Positions 25,869-34,553 of a DNA stretch of 64,000 nucleotides are shown in pieces. Source of the stretch: G965222335 sp965222335 (lineage in GTDB: Bacteria > Pseudomonadota > Gammaproteobacteria > Pseudomonadales > Halieaceae). Below the pieces are notes generated by a model. The model was not told where the DNA came from, ran no database searches, and worked only from the letters and a program-made list of their open reading frames with translations. The stretch covers positions 3,224,001 through 3,288,000 of the forward strand of contig OZ244944.1 of NCBI GenBank assembly GCA_965222335.1. Direction: 5' to 3'. Within the stretch, counting starts at the first letter, position 1. Each line of letters starts with the position of its first letter. The position numbers and the translations under genes are program-made.

Positions 25869-25890
25869 GGCGCTCTCCTGTGCAGGGCTG

Positions 25891-28005
25891 TTAGAAACTG
25901 TAGCGGGCGCTCACGCCAAACTGGCGGGGGTCGCCGTACTGGTAGTAGGGTTCCTGTGCATAACCCTTGCGCGGGTCGTTGCCAAAGGTGCCGAAGCCGC
26001 GCACGAAATAGTCCTCGTCGGTCAGGTTGCGTGCCCACAGGGCCAGGGACCAGCGCTCGGCGGTGTAACCGAGGCGGGCATGCAGCAGGTCAGCGGCGGG
26101 GGCCTGTAGATCGTGGCGGTCGGAAAAGTAAAAGCTGTCCTTGCCTTCAAAGTCCACCCGGGCGAAAAAACCGTTCCCAAAGTCGAAGCGCGCGCCGACC
26201 GCGTACTGGTAGCGGGGCGCCTGGGCCTGCTCGCGCCCGGAGAGGTCATCGCCGGCGGCGTTGGTGTAGTCCTCGAACTCGGTATCCAGCAGGCCCAGGT
26301 GGGCGTACAGCTGGAGGTTTGCCGTCGCCAGCCATTCGATCTCCGCCTCCAGGCCGCGATTGTTGCCGGCCGCGGCGTTGCTGGTGTAATCGATGAAGGT
26401 GGTGCTGTTGTCGGCGCGCGGAATGACCAGGGAGCCCTTGACCTGCTGGTCCTGGCGGTCCATGTAAAACAGGGCTAAGCGGGTTTCCAGGCGCGCTTCC
26501 AGCCAGCGGCCCTTGTAGCCCAGCTCGTAGTTGAGCAGCGACTCCTCGTCGAAGTCCTGCACCCGCGCCAGCTGGGCCAGCACGTCCGGGTCTTCGGTGG
26601 TGCGCACGCTGGCGAGTACCCCGGCGTTGACCCCGTTGGCGCGATAGCCGCGGGACAGGCTGGCGTAGAGCATCTGCTCGTCCGCGGCCTGGTACTCCAG
26701 CCCCAGGCGCCCGCCCCAGAGGTCCCGGTCCGGATCGCTGGCGACCTCGTTGCTGTCGCCGTAGTCGGTACTGCGTTGCTCCACCCGCAGGCCGGTGATC
26801 AGGGTCAGGTGGTTCGCCAGGCGGGTCTCCAGCTGCCCGAACAGAGCGAGGGTGTCCGTGTCGTAGCGGCTGCTGAAATCGCTGGGCAGATAGGTGTAGC
26901 GCCGGGTCAGGTCTTCCCGGTCGGCCAGGTAATAAAGCCCCGCGACCCAGTCGCTGCGGTCGTTGAACAGGCGCGAGGTGTCCGTGGACAGCAGGCGCAG
27001 CTGGGCGCTGGTACTGCGGCGCTCACGCCGGTACTGGTCAAAGGAGGAGTACTCCAGGTCCGGCGCGATACCGACGAAGGACCAGTCCTCGTCGTAGCTG
27101 TATTCGCTATCGGTCCGGGCCAGGGTCAGCGCGGCCTCCAGGTCAACCGCGCCCAGTGCCTGCTGCCAGTCCAGGGCGAGGGCGTCGGACTGCTGACGAT
27201 CCCGCCCGGGCTGGTCGGACAGGGTGGTGCGGGTGTTGTCCAGAGAGAAAGCGTCGTAGCCATTGTCCACGTCGATGCGGAAGGCGGTGATGTCCAGGGT
27301 CGCGGTATCACTCGCCAGCCAGCGCAGCTTGCCGCGAACGGTAGTCTCGTCGCGCGCGTTGGTATCGTCGCGGCCCAGATAGGCATTGTCGATAAAGCCG
27401 TCGCTGCGGTAGGTGTTCACCGCCAGGCGGTACAGCAGGCGATCCTGCACCAGTGGCCCGGTACCCACGATGCCGGTGCTCCAGCTGTCGTAGTTGCCCA
27501 GCGTCCCCTCGACCTCCAGCGCCGGGGTGGCGGCCGGGGCCTCGGTGCGTACGTTGATCAGCCCGGCCAGCGCGTTGGCACCGTGCAGCGTGCCCTGGGG
27601 TCCGCGCAGAACCTCTACCTGGGCCACATCAAACAGGGTCCCGGCACTGCCCAGGCCACTGAAATCCACGCCATCGACGATAAACCCGATGGACGCGTTG
27701 AGGGGCTCCTGGAACTGGCTGCGCTCGCCAATGCCGCGGATCTGGTAGAAGCGCGCACGGGAGGTGCCCCCGGCGTAGTTGACGTTGGGAGCGAGGTTGA
27801 GCACCTCTTCCAGGTGCTGGGCGGCGCGGTCGCGAATCTGGCTGCCGTTGACCACGCTGGTGCTGCCGGGCTGGTCGAGCAGGCGGGTCTCGCGAAACTC
27901 GGCCGTGACCAGCACCTCCTCCAGTGCCGGGTCGGCAGCGGCGACCGGCGCAGCCAGCAGGCAGGCGCCGAGGGCGGTGAAGCGGATAGTCGGTGTTGTG
28001 TGCAT
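25891..28005 (-). CDS. TonB-dependent outer-membrane receptor (predicted thiamine/HMP uptake)
   Basis: 704-aa TonB-dependent receptor. It has a signal peptide (to about AAPVAAA), a TonB-box-like region (LEEVLVTAEFRE), a plug domain with VEVLRGPQGTLHGANALAGLINV, and a 22-strand-type barrel ending in the outer-membrane C-terminal Phe (GVSARYSF). It is the first gene downstream of a TPP riboswitch, so uptake of thiamine or a thiamine precursor across the outer membrane is a strong inference. The sequence itself would fit other small molecules. Confidence 0.9.
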   Translation of the reverse strand: MHTTPTIRFTALGACLLAAPVAAADPALEEVLVTAEFRETRLLDQPGSTSVVNGSQIRDRAAQHLEEVLNLAPNVNYAGGTSRARFYQIRGIGERSQFQEPLNASIGFIVDGVDFSGLGSAGTLFDVAQVEVLRGPQGTLHGANALAGLINVRTEAPAATPALEVEGTLGNYDSWSTGIVGTGPLVQDRLLYRLAVNTYRSDGFIDNAYLGRDDTNARDETTVRGKLRWLASDTATLDITAFRIDVDNGYDAFSLDNTRTTLSDQPGRDRQQSDALALDWQQALGAVDLEAALTLARTDSEYSYDEDWSFVGIAPDLEYSSFDQYRRERRSTSAQLRLLSTDTSRLFNDRSDWVAGLYYLADREDLTRRYTYLPSDFSSRYDTDTLALFGQLETRLANHLTLITGLRVEQRSTDYGDSNEVASDPDRDLWGGRLGLEYQAADEQMLYASLSRGYRANGVNAGVLASVRTTEDPDVLAQLARVQDFDEESLLNYELGYKGRWLEARLETRLALFYMDRQDQQVKGSLVIPRADNSTTFIDYTSNAAAGNNRGLEAEIEWLATANLQLYAHLGLLDTEFEDYTNAAGDDLSGREQAQAPRYQYAVGARFDFGNGFFARVDFEGKDSFYFSDRHDLQAPAADLLHARLGYTAERWSLALWARNLTDEDYFVRGFGTFGNDPRKGYAQEPYYQYGDPRQFGVSARYSF

Positions 28006-28091
28006 GCAGGTCCTCCTTGATACAGCGAAAGAGAACCGGTTTGAAGAGCGGGTCGGATCGAGGCTCGCAAGCGAGACGAAAAACGAAAGCT

Positions 28092-28173
28092 GCCTGTCCC
28101 TACGCCGGTTCTAACCGGATCAGGTTCAAAGGGTTTACCACGCAGGTATCTCAGGCCTAAGCCACCCCCAGGA
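28092..28173 (-). ncRNA. TPP (thi-box) riboswitch
   Basis: Read on the minus strand, the element has all thi-box landmarks in order: GGGGGTGG at the 5' side, GGCCTGAGATACC, ACCCTTTGAACCTGATC, CCGGTTAGAACCGG (a P3/P5-type stem) and CGTAGGGA at the 3' side. CCTG at the 5' end can pair with CAGG at the 3' end to close P1. It lies about 90 bases before the TonB receptor start and should repress the whole thiamine uptake operon when TPP is high. Confidence 0.96.
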
Positions 28174-28183
28174 TTGCAACGAC

Positions 28184-28212
28184 AGTATAGGCGGCTTACA
28201 CTCCCAAGCCAA
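28184..28212 (-). promoter_or_regulatory. Sigma-70 promoter of the thiamine uptake operon
   Basis: On the minus strand, TTGGCT (28207-28212) and TATACT (28184-28189) are separated by exactly 17 bases. The predicted start near 28177 falls just before the riboswitch, which fits a leader that begins with the aptamer. Confidence 0.7.
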
Positions 28213-28250
28213 CAGCACCGCCGGAAATCGGCGTCCCACGAGAGTGAAAG

Positions 28251-29393
28251 ATGGCAGACAAGACAGATAACGAAAGCCGTCCGACCATTGAAATTGAAGC
28301 AGCACCGCCGGCGGAGTCGCCCGAAGAAGCACGCCAAAGGCACCTGACCGAGACGGTCACCCTGAATCGATACCTGCTGAAACAGTCGGAACAGATGACC
28401 CACATGGTGCTCGCGGCGGCGGACCTCCAGTCCCTGCTGGAAGTTCTGCTGGTCAACCTGCCGCGCCATTTCGGCTTCAGCGCGGCGGAACTCTGGCTCT
28501 ACGACCCGGAGCATGTGCTGGCGGGTCTGCTCTCGGATACCCGCCGCCATGGCCCGCATTTGCAGCTGCACTCGGACGTGTTCGTGATGCAGGAACTGTA
28601 CGATCTCGAACCCGACGTGCACGTGGTCGATGCCACCGACGCGCGCATGTTCGAAATCCTCAAGTCTCACGACCAGGTGGAGCATGCGCTGTTGATGCCG
28701 CTGCTGGACGACGGGCGCCTGCTGGGCAGCCTGCACTGCGGCATGGCTGAACCCTCTTTCCCCTTCGGCGATGAAGAGGAAAATCTGCTTGCGCACATGG
28801 CCACGGTCATTTCCCTGTCATTCAAGAACGCGGTCAGCCGGCAGCAGGTGTCACGCCTGACCATGCTGGACCCGCTGACCCAGATCAGTAACCTGCGCGG
28901 TTTCGAGAAAGACATCGCCCGGGAAATCGCCCGCTCCCGTCGCGCCGAGCAACCTGTCTCGGTACTGATGCTGGACATCGACGAGTTCGACGAATTGCAC
29001 CAGCACTACGGTGATGTGACCGGCCAGTTCCTGCTCAAGAAAGTCACCGAACGCCTGTCCTCGGATCTGCGCTCCACCGACTACCTCGCGCGCCTGGGGG
29101 GTTCGCGATTTGCGATCCTGGTCCCGGGGAGTACCGAGGTGCTGGCCTACGAAATCGCCGAACGCGTACGCCGTGACATTGAGAATTTCTCCATTGATGA
29201 TGGTCGCGGTGCCAACCTGCAGGTGACGCTGAGCATTGGCTACGTCTGCTGGGAGCCTCAGCGGTTTCCCGCTGTCGACCTCGTGCAGCTGGCGCGGCAG
29301 ATTGAAGGCGCCGCCAGCAAAGCACTGCAGGGGGCGAGCGAGGGTGGCGGCAATCGCTCTACCGTCAATCGCCTGACACCCCTGATGGTATAA
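28251..29393 (+). CDS. GAF-like sensor with degenerate GGDEF domain, I-site retained
   Basis: 380-aa cytoplasmic protein. An N-terminal GAF/DUF484-like domain (about 45-195) precedes a GGDEF domain (about 205-375). The signature GG(D/E)EF is GGSRF at residues 283-287, so the catalytic acid pair is lost. The metal/substrate block is DIDEFDELHQHYG in place of the usual DIDHFKxxND. The product-binding I-site is intact as RSTD at 274-277, exactly five residues before GGSRF. Family knowledge says such proteins cannot make c-di-GMP but may bind it. It is divergent from the thiamine operon and 19 bp upstream of carbonic anhydrase. Confidence 0.88.
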   Translation: MADKTDNESRPTIEIEAAPPAESPEEARQRHLTETVTLNRYLLKQSEQMTHMVLAAADLQSLLEVLLVNLPRHFGFSAAELWLYDPEHVLAGLLSDTRRHGPHLQLHSDVFVMQELYDLEPDVHVVDATDARMFEILKSHDQVEHALLMPLLDDGRLLGSLHCGMAEPSFPFGDEEENLLAHMATVISLSFKNAVSRQQVSRLTMLDPLTQISNLRGFEKDIAREIARSRRAEQPVSVLMLDIDEFDELHQHYGDVTGQFLLKKVTERLSSDLRSTDYLARLGGSRFAILVPGSTEVLAYEIAERVRRDIENFSIDDGRGANLQVTLSIGYVCWEPQRFPAVDLVQLARQIEGAASKALQGASEGGGNRSTVNRLTPLMV

Positions 29394-29412
29394 ACAATAC
29401 TGGAAGTCTGTT

Positions 29413-30054
29413 TTGAAAAGCATCGATACGCTGTTTGCGAACAACCGTAGCTGGGCGGAGAATATCAAGACCAGCGACCCTGAATTTTTCGAGAAGCTGG
29501 CCAATCAGCAGAATCCCGAGTACCTGTGGATAGGCTGCTCCGACAGCCGGGTGCCGGCGAACCAGATCGTGGGCCTGCTTCCGGGTGAGGTGTTTGTGCA
29601 CCGCAACGTGGCCAACATGGTGGTGCACACCGATTTCAACTGCCTTACCGTGCTCCAGTACGCGGTTGACGTGCTCAAGGTCAAGCACGTGCTGGTGGTC
29701 GGGCACTATGGCTGCGGCGGGGTGCGTGCCGCGTTTGAAAATGCCGACAACGGTCTGATCGATAACTGGCTGCGCAATATCAAGGACGTGCAGCAGCAGC
29801 ACTATCTGCGCATTGACGCCTTGCCGGATGACGAGGCACGAGTGGACCTGTTGTGCGAACTCAACGTGATGAGCCAGGTTTCCAATGTTTGCCACACGAC
29901 CATTGTGCAGCACGCCTGGGCCCGGGGGCAGGAGGTGGCGGTTCACGGCTGGATTTACAGTCTGCACGACGGCCTGCTGCGCGACCTGGACTGCAGCGTA
30001 TCCTCCCCCGAGCAGATCTCGCGGGTCTACCGGGTGATGGCCCGCACCGAATAG
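29413..30054 (+). CDS. can: Beta-class carbonic anhydrase
   Basis: Zinc enzyme interconverting CO2 and bicarbonate. The 213-aa protein has WIGCSDSRVPANQIVGLLPGEVFVHRNVANMV (first zinc Cys, catalytic Asp-Arg dyad) and VVGHYGCGGVRAA (zinc His and Cys). The C-terminal part carries VHGWIYSLHDGLLRDL, as in E. coli Can. The start is TTG at 29413 (MKSIDTLFANN); no ATG is available in the right place. Confidence 0.96.
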   Translation: MKSIDTLFANNRSWAENIKTSDPEFFEKLANQQNPEYLWIGCSDSRVPANQIVGLLPGEVFVHRNVANMVVHTDFNCLTVLQYAVDVLKVKHVLVVGHYGCGGVRAAFENADNGLIDNWLRNIKDVQQQHYLRIDALPDDEARVDLLCELNVMSQVSNVCHTTIVQHAWARGQEVAVHGWIYSLHDGLLRDLDCSVSSPEQISRVYRVMARTE

Positions 30055-30107
30055 CCCGAACGGGTGAGGTGTGCAGCGCTGTCCGGCCATAAACTGGATT
30101 TGCAAAC

Positions 30108-30204
30108 CTGTAGGGCCGAATTCATTCGGCCAATGCGAATTGCCGGTGCGGATCACAAACCGGGATTGTGAAGCCGGGCTGGCCGAATAAATTCGGCCCT
30201 ACAG
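30108..30204. repeat. REP-like inverted pair (BIME-type)
   Basis: Two 24-base units, 30108-30131 and 30181-30204, are inverted copies with one mismatch. Each contains its own palindrome: GGCCGAATTCATTCGGCC in the left unit and GGCCGAATAAATTCGGCC in the right. They flank 49 bases. This is the layout of REP doublets mobilised by RAYT (Y1) transposases; no transposase gene is nearby. A related single palindrome lies at 11309-11326. It may also stabilise or end the carbonic anhydrase transcript. Confidence 0.85.
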
Positions 30205-30252
30205 AGAGCGTACCGTGGTTTCGTTTCCCTATCATAATTAGAGGTCAGTTGT

Positions 30253-31179
30253 ATGGCGCTGGATCCCGTAGACATCGAAGGCAAGAAAATCCTGATCACT
30301 GGCCCCACCGGGCAGGTGGCGGAACCGGTCGTGGCAGCCTGGGCGCCCCTGGCGGACGTGTACGCCCTGGCGCGCTTCTCCAAGGAGGAGGACCGGGCCC
30401 GTATCGAGGGCCTCGGCGCTACCTGCCTGCAGGCGGACCTGGCGCAGCCGGATGCGCTGCAGGGCCTGCCGGATGACTTCGATTACGTATTGAATTTCGC
30501 CGTGGTCAAGACCGGCGACTTTGACTACGACCTGGCGGCGAACGGAGAGGGCGTCGGGCGCCTGATGCTGCACTGCCAGAAGGCCAAGGCCTTTCTCCAC
30601 CTGTCTTCCACCGCGGTGTACGAGTACGCCGGCCATCAGCCGCTGGCAGAGAACGCGCCGCTGGGGGACAACCACCGGGTGATGTTCCCGACCTACAGCA
30701 TCAGCAAGATCGCGGCGGAAACCGTGTGTCGGTTCGTCGCCCACCAGTTTGATATCCCGACCACAATCGCCCGCCTCAGCGTGCCCTACGGGGATAACGG
30801 CGGCTGGCCCTGGTACCACCTGTTGATGATGGAACAGGGGATGCCCATCGATGTGCACCCGGATGCGCCCAATACCTATCACCTGCTGCATGTGGACGAC
30901 TACCTGGAAAAGCTGCCGCGCCTGCTGGCGGCGGCGAGCCGCGAGGTGACCACGGTCAACTTCGGCGGCTCCGAGGGCACCAGCATCGAGGACTGGTGCG
31001 CCTATCTCACCGAACTGACGGGCCTGGAGCCCGTGTTCCAGGATAATCCGAAGGCCTTTGGCAGCCTCAGCATCGACACCACGCGCATGCATGAACTCAT
31101 TGGTCCCACCCAGGTCACCTGGCGCGATGGCGTGCGCCGCATGGTCGAGGTCCTGTCCCCCCACCTGCTGAAGCCGTGA
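30253..31179 (+). CDS. NAD-dependent epimerase/dehydratase family protein
   Basis: 308-aa extended short-chain dehydrogenase. It has ILITGPTGQVAEPVVAAWAP (a TGxxGxx(A/V) Rossmann motif), LHLSSTAVYEY, and the catalytic YSISKIAAE (Tyr-X3-Lys). A substrate-binding C-terminal half is present. Substrate is not identifiable: nucleotide sugars, or steroid-like substrates as in 3-beta-HSD relatives, are both possible. The stop overlaps the trmH start by 4 bp (GTGA). Confidence 0.85.
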   Translation: MALDPVDIEGKKILITGPTGQVAEPVVAAWAPLADVYALARFSKEEDRARIEGLGATCLQADLAQPDALQGLPDDFDYVLNFAVVKTGDFDYDLAANGEGVGRLMLHCQKAKAFLHLSSTAVYEYAGHQPLAENAPLGDNHRVMFPTYSISKIAAETVCRFVAHQFDIPTTIARLSVPYGDNGGWPWYHLLMMEQGMPIDVHPDAPNTYHLLHVDDYLEKLPRLLAAASREVTTVNFGGSEGTSIEDWCAYLTELTGLEPVFQDNPKAFGSLSIDTTRMHELIGPTQVTWRDGVRRMVEVLSPHLLKP

Positions 31180-31904
31180 CCCCCGAGCGCAGTGCCAGGC
31201 TGCGCGCGGTACTGGACCGGCGCCAGCCCGACCTCACGCTGGTGACCGACTTCGTCAACAAACAGCGAAACCTCTCCGCCATCGTGCGTAACTGCGATGC
31301 GGCGGGCATCATGACCCTGCATGCGGTACTCGGTGACGAGGAATACCGGCGCTACCGGGGCACTGCCATGGGCTCCCACCGCTGGGTGTCCGTGCGCTGT
31401 TATCCCCGGGTCGAGGAGCCTGTCGCGGCCTTGCGCGGTGTAGGCTTCCAGCTGCTGGCGGCGCATCTGGGAGAGGGCGCCCGCGACTACCGGGAAGTCG
31501 ACTACTGCCGTCCCACCGCGATCGTACTGGGGGCCGAGCGACGCGGCGTCAGCGCGGACGCGCTGGCCTCGGTGGACGGGCTGATCACGGTGCCCATGAT
31601 GGGCATGGTCGCCTCCTATAATGTCTCGGTTGCCAGCGGGATTATCCTCGCGGAGGCGCAGCACCAGCGGGAGGCTGCCGGCCTCTACGCCAGCCGCAGG
31701 ATCGACGATGCAACCTACCAGCGCCTGCTGTTTGAGTGGGCCTATCCCGACCTGCGCCAGTACTGCGAAGCGCGGGGCCTCGCCTACCCGCCCCTGGATG
31801 CCGCCGGGGAGCTGGTCGACCCGGCCGCGTGGTATGCTGCGGTGCGCGCCGGCACCGCGCCGCGCGCTTCGAATTCCACCAGTCACGGGAGCGATCATGG
31901 ATAA
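31176..31904 (+). CDS. trmH: tRNA (guanosine(18)-2'-O)-methyltransferase TrmH
   Basis: SPOUT-fold enzyme methylating the 2'-O of G18 in tRNA. The 242-aa protein has the SpoU motifs in order: RNLSAIVRNCDAAGI (motif 1 Asn and Arg), AIVLGAERRGVSADAL (motif 2) and VPMMGMVASYNVSVASGIILAEAQ (motif 3). The overall pattern, including RRQPDLTLVTDFVNKQRN, matches E. coli TrmH closely. It starts at GTG 31176 inside the stop of the epimerase gene. Confidence 0.93.
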   Translation: MTPERSARLRAVLDRRQPDLTLVTDFVNKQRNLSAIVRNCDAAGIMTLHAVLGDEEYRRYRGTAMGSHRWVSVRCYPRVEEPVAALRGVGFQLLAAHLGEGARDYREVDYCRPTAIVLGAERRGVSADALASVDGLITVPMMGMVASYNVSVASGIILAEAQHQREAAGLYASRRIDDATYQRLLFEWAYPDLRQYCEARGLAYPPLDAAGELVDPAAWYAAVRAGTAPRASNSTSHGSDHG

Positions 31905-32073
31905 CCTGTTTCTGCTGTTGTTACTGATTTTTGGTGGCGTGGCCCTGATGGTGGTCCTGGGGGAACGCTTTGCCAAGCCCACGGACCCCGAGCGCATGGC
32001 CAAGCTGCGTCGCTGGCTGATACCCCTGGTCGGCGTTATGCTGGTGCTGTCGCTGGTGGATTTCTACCTCTGA
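31897..32073 (+). CDS. Small two-segment membrane protein
   Basis: 58-aa protein MDNLFLLLLLIFGGVALMVV... with two hydrophobic segments (about 3-22 and 39-56) and a short charged loop (ERFAKPTDPERMAKLRR). The ATG at 31897 is preceded by GGGAG and overlaps the last 8 bases of trmH, so it is probably translated from the same mRNA. I do not recognise the family. Confidence 0.7.
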   Translation: MDNLFLLLLLIFGGVALMVVLGERFAKPTDPERMAKLRRWLIPLVGVMLVLSLVDFYL

Positions 32074-32147
32074 CACCACCCGTAAGGGTGATGTGTCGCG
32101 ACCCCGCTGCGGGCACACTGAATGACTGATCGGGAGGCGATAAAGCG

Positions 32148-33254
32148 ATGCCGGAAAGAGCGCTGGAAGAGGCACTGCTGAGCGGTGACCTGTGGGATCA
32201 ATTTTGTGATGAACTCAAGGCCGCGGGGGCGCAGGTGCTGGCCACAGGCGTGCCCGATGACGCCCTGACCCGGGCCGAGGGCTACCGCTACCTCACGCGC
32301 CTGCTGCGCCTGGCCCTGGAAAAGCAGATCGAGTTCAGCGACCCGGAGCATCCCCAGTTTTACTCCCTGTCCCACGAGACGGCCAAGATCGGCAACGACA
32401 ACCCGGACAACTTCTACCAGAACTGCGCTATAGACGGGCGCCACGAGTACCGCATCAGCGGCAACCTCGGCAGCGTCGACTACCTGAGCATCGAAACCAA
32501 GGCCGGGTCCTTCAGCGGCGGTGGCGACATGGCACCTACCGGTCATGTGGAGGCGGCTGACCTGGATGCCGATGCGGACGGCAATTTCGAGCTGATGGTG
32601 TCTGCCCGCGAGCACAGCGGCAACTGGCTGCCCATGACTGCGGCCTCGGACAACCTGCTGGTGCGCCAGACCTTCCGCGATCGCGCGCGCGAGCGCCGGG
32701 CGGAACTGCAGATCGAGTGCCTGGATGCGAACAGCGACGCGGTGCTCGATCCCGCGGCCTTCGCCACGCAGCTCGCGGCTGTGGTGCCTTTTGTCAGTGG
32801 TACCGCGGGACTGTTTCACCAGTGGATGCAGACCTTCAGCGAGCATATCAACGCGCTGCCGCCCAATGACCAGTCCATGTGCCTGCGCGCGGGGGGTGAC
32901 CCCGCGATCTACTACCACAACAGCTACTGGCGCCTGGCGCCGGACGAGGCGCTGCTGGTGGAGTTCACCCCACCCAAGGTTTGCCGCACCTGGAACCTGC
33001 AGCTGTCGAACTACTGGATGGAGTCGCTGGACTACCGTTACCACCGGGTCTGCGTCAACAAGCACAGCGCCGTGGTGGGCGAGGACGGCAGGGTAGGAGT
33101 GGTGATCTGCGGTCAGGACCCCGGGCCCGGCTGGCCCAACTGGCTGGATACCGCGGGCCACGCCTGTGGCGCGATGCTGCTGCGCTACGTCGAGGCCGAG
33201 GACAAGCCGCCGGTGGAGACACGGGTGGTGTCATTGACCGAGCTACAGGCTTAG
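32148..33254 (+). CDS. DUF1214 domain-containing protein
   Basis: 368-aa soluble protein without a signal peptide. The C-terminal half (NNSYWRLAPDEALLVEFTPPKVCRTWNLQLSNYWMESLDY) is the DUF1214 region often found with DUF1254. Biochemical function is not established. It lies 34 bp upstream of a sulfotransferase gene on the same strand and may share its substrate, but this is only context. Confidence 0.8.
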   Translation: MPERALEEALLSGDLWDQFCDELKAAGAQVLATGVPDDALTRAEGYRYLTRLLRLALEKQIEFSDPEHPQFYSLSHETAKIGNDNPDNFYQNCAIDGRHEYRISGNLGSVDYLSIETKAGSFSGGGDMAPTGHVEAADLDADADGNFELMVSAREHSGNWLPMTAASDNLLVRQTFRDRARERRAELQIECLDANSDAVLDPAAFATQLAAVVPFVSGTAGLFHQWMQTFSEHINALPPNDQSMCLRAGGDPAIYYHNSYWRLAPDEALLVEFTPPKVCRTWNLQLSNYWMESLDYRYHRVCVNKHSAVVGEDGRVGVVICGQDPGPGWPNWLDTAGHACGAMLLRYVEAEDKPPVETRVVSLTELQA

Positions 33255-33288
33255 CTAGAGGCAATCATAGATAGAGGCAAAATCAGCA

Positions 33289-34458
33289 ATGGATGACGGG
33301 TTGGATTTTAGGCTGGACGCGGTGATCGCCGCAGCAAAGGCGGTCGACGGGCTGGATGATTTCGGCGATGACAGCCACGAGGAACCGCTGCGCCAGCTGC
33401 TGTGGTCCCTGGAACACGAGGCGGACCTGAATGCCTTTGGCCGCCAGGCGATGCACCAGCGGATGGTCGACATCCTCGCCACCCGCCTGCGGGTGCAGGC
33501 CTGGCTCATGCGCTACCCGGAAATTCGCGATGAGGTGATCGAGGCGCCCCTGGTGATCGTGGGCCTGCCGCGCACCGGCACGACCATGCTGCATCGCACC
33601 ATCGCCGCGGATCACCGCATGTACGCGCCGCTGTGGTACGAGGTGCGTTTTCCCTGTCCCGACCTGGACTGGGATTTTACGGCCGCCGGGGACCGGCGGA
33701 TCACGGATGCCAAGGCTGAGATGAAGGGTATGCTGGATGCCAACCCGGAACTGATGGCGATTCACCCCATGGACGCGATGGGCCCGGACGAGGACATCAT
33801 GCTCCTGGAGCAGTCCTTCTACAGTTTCAACGTGCAGGCCTTCGTCAATGTCCCCAGCTTCGATGCCTGGATCGAGGCCCAGGACCACACCCCGGGCTAC
33901 GAGTACCTGCGCCTGTTGCTGCAGTTCCTGCAGTGGCAGAAGAAGCGCAGCGGCCAGCAGGGCCAGCGCTGGGCCCTGAAGGCCCCGCACCACCTTCACT
34001 ACATGGACCTGGTGTTCAAGGTATTTCCTGACGCCAGAGTGGTACAATCCCACCGTGACCCGGTCGAGACCGTGCCTTCCCTGGCGAGCCTGATCGCCGG
34101 TGTATGGGTGATCTACTCGGATTCCGCCGATCCCAGGGTGGTCGGTGAGCAGTGGGCACGCAAGTTCGCCAACGGCATGCGTCACACCATGGCGGTGCGC
34201 GAGCGATTGGGGGACGAGGCCTTCCTGGACCTGTGGTTCAAGGACACTGTCAGCCAGCCATTGCGCGAGATCGAGAAGGTCTATGCCTTCCTGGGCATGG
34301 AGCTGACGGAAGAAGCGCGCGCGGAAATGGCCCAGTGGCAGGACTTCAACCGCCGCGAGCTGCGCCCGCCGCACGAGTACACCCTGGACCAGTTCGGTTA
34401 CACCGAAGCCGGCCTGAAGGAACAGTTCCGCGAGTATCGCGCCGCGTTTATCGAGTAG
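33289..34458 (+). CDS. Sulfotransferase family protein
   Basis: 389-aa protein of the Sulfotransfer_3-like group. The 5'-phosphosulfate-binding loop is VIVGLPRTGTTMLHRTIA (about 85-103), and the 3'-phosphate site is in DARVVQSHRDPVETVPSLASL. KAPHHLHYMDLV provides the usual catalytic-region residues. It should transfer sulfate from PAPS to a small acceptor such as a lipid, sterol or sugar; the acceptor is not known. The next two genes (APS kinase, ATP sulfurylase) make PAPS, so the three form a supply-and-use set. Confidence 0.88.
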   Translation: MDDGLDFRLDAVIAAAKAVDGLDDFGDDSHEEPLRQLLWSLEHEADLNAFGRQAMHQRMVDILATRLRVQAWLMRYPEIRDEVIEAPLVIVGLPRTGTTMLHRTIAADHRMYAPLWYEVRFPCPDLDWDFTAAGDRRITDAKAEMKGMLDANPELMAIHPMDAMGPDEDIMLLEQSFYSFNVQAFVNVPSFDAWIEAQDHTPGYEYLRLLLQFLQWQKKRSGQQGQRWALKAPHHLHYMDLVFKVFPDARVVQSHRDPVETVPSLASLIAGVWVIYSDSADPRVVGEQWARKFANGMRHTMAVRERLGDEAFLDLWFKDTVSQPLREIEKVYAFLGMELTEEARAEMAQWQDFNRRELRPPHEYTLDQFGYTEAGLKEQFREYRAAFIE

Positions 34459-34462
34459 CCCT

Positions 34463-34489
34463 GGCCGGCAATGGTGCGGCCGGCAATGG
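34463..34489 (+). repeat. Short tandem direct repeat (GGCCGGCAATGG x2)
   Basis: Two copies of GGCCGGCAATGG at 34463-34474 and 34478-34489, three bases apart, followed by a partial GGCC run, between the sulfotransferase and cysC genes. It could form weak GC-rich hairpins. No function is evident. Confidence 0.5.
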
Positions 34490-34553
34490 CCCGGCCTGAA
34501 GGCCCGCGGATCGATCGCGACCCACAATATTGACGCAACAAGAGAACATCACT

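Noticed and set aside
27615..28796. A 393-codon minus-strand frame covering the TPP riboswitch and the 5' half of the GGDEF gene.
   Set aside because: It mixes antisense of the GGDEF gene with an out-of-frame copy of the TonB receptor start. The riboswitch and both flanking genes explain the region.
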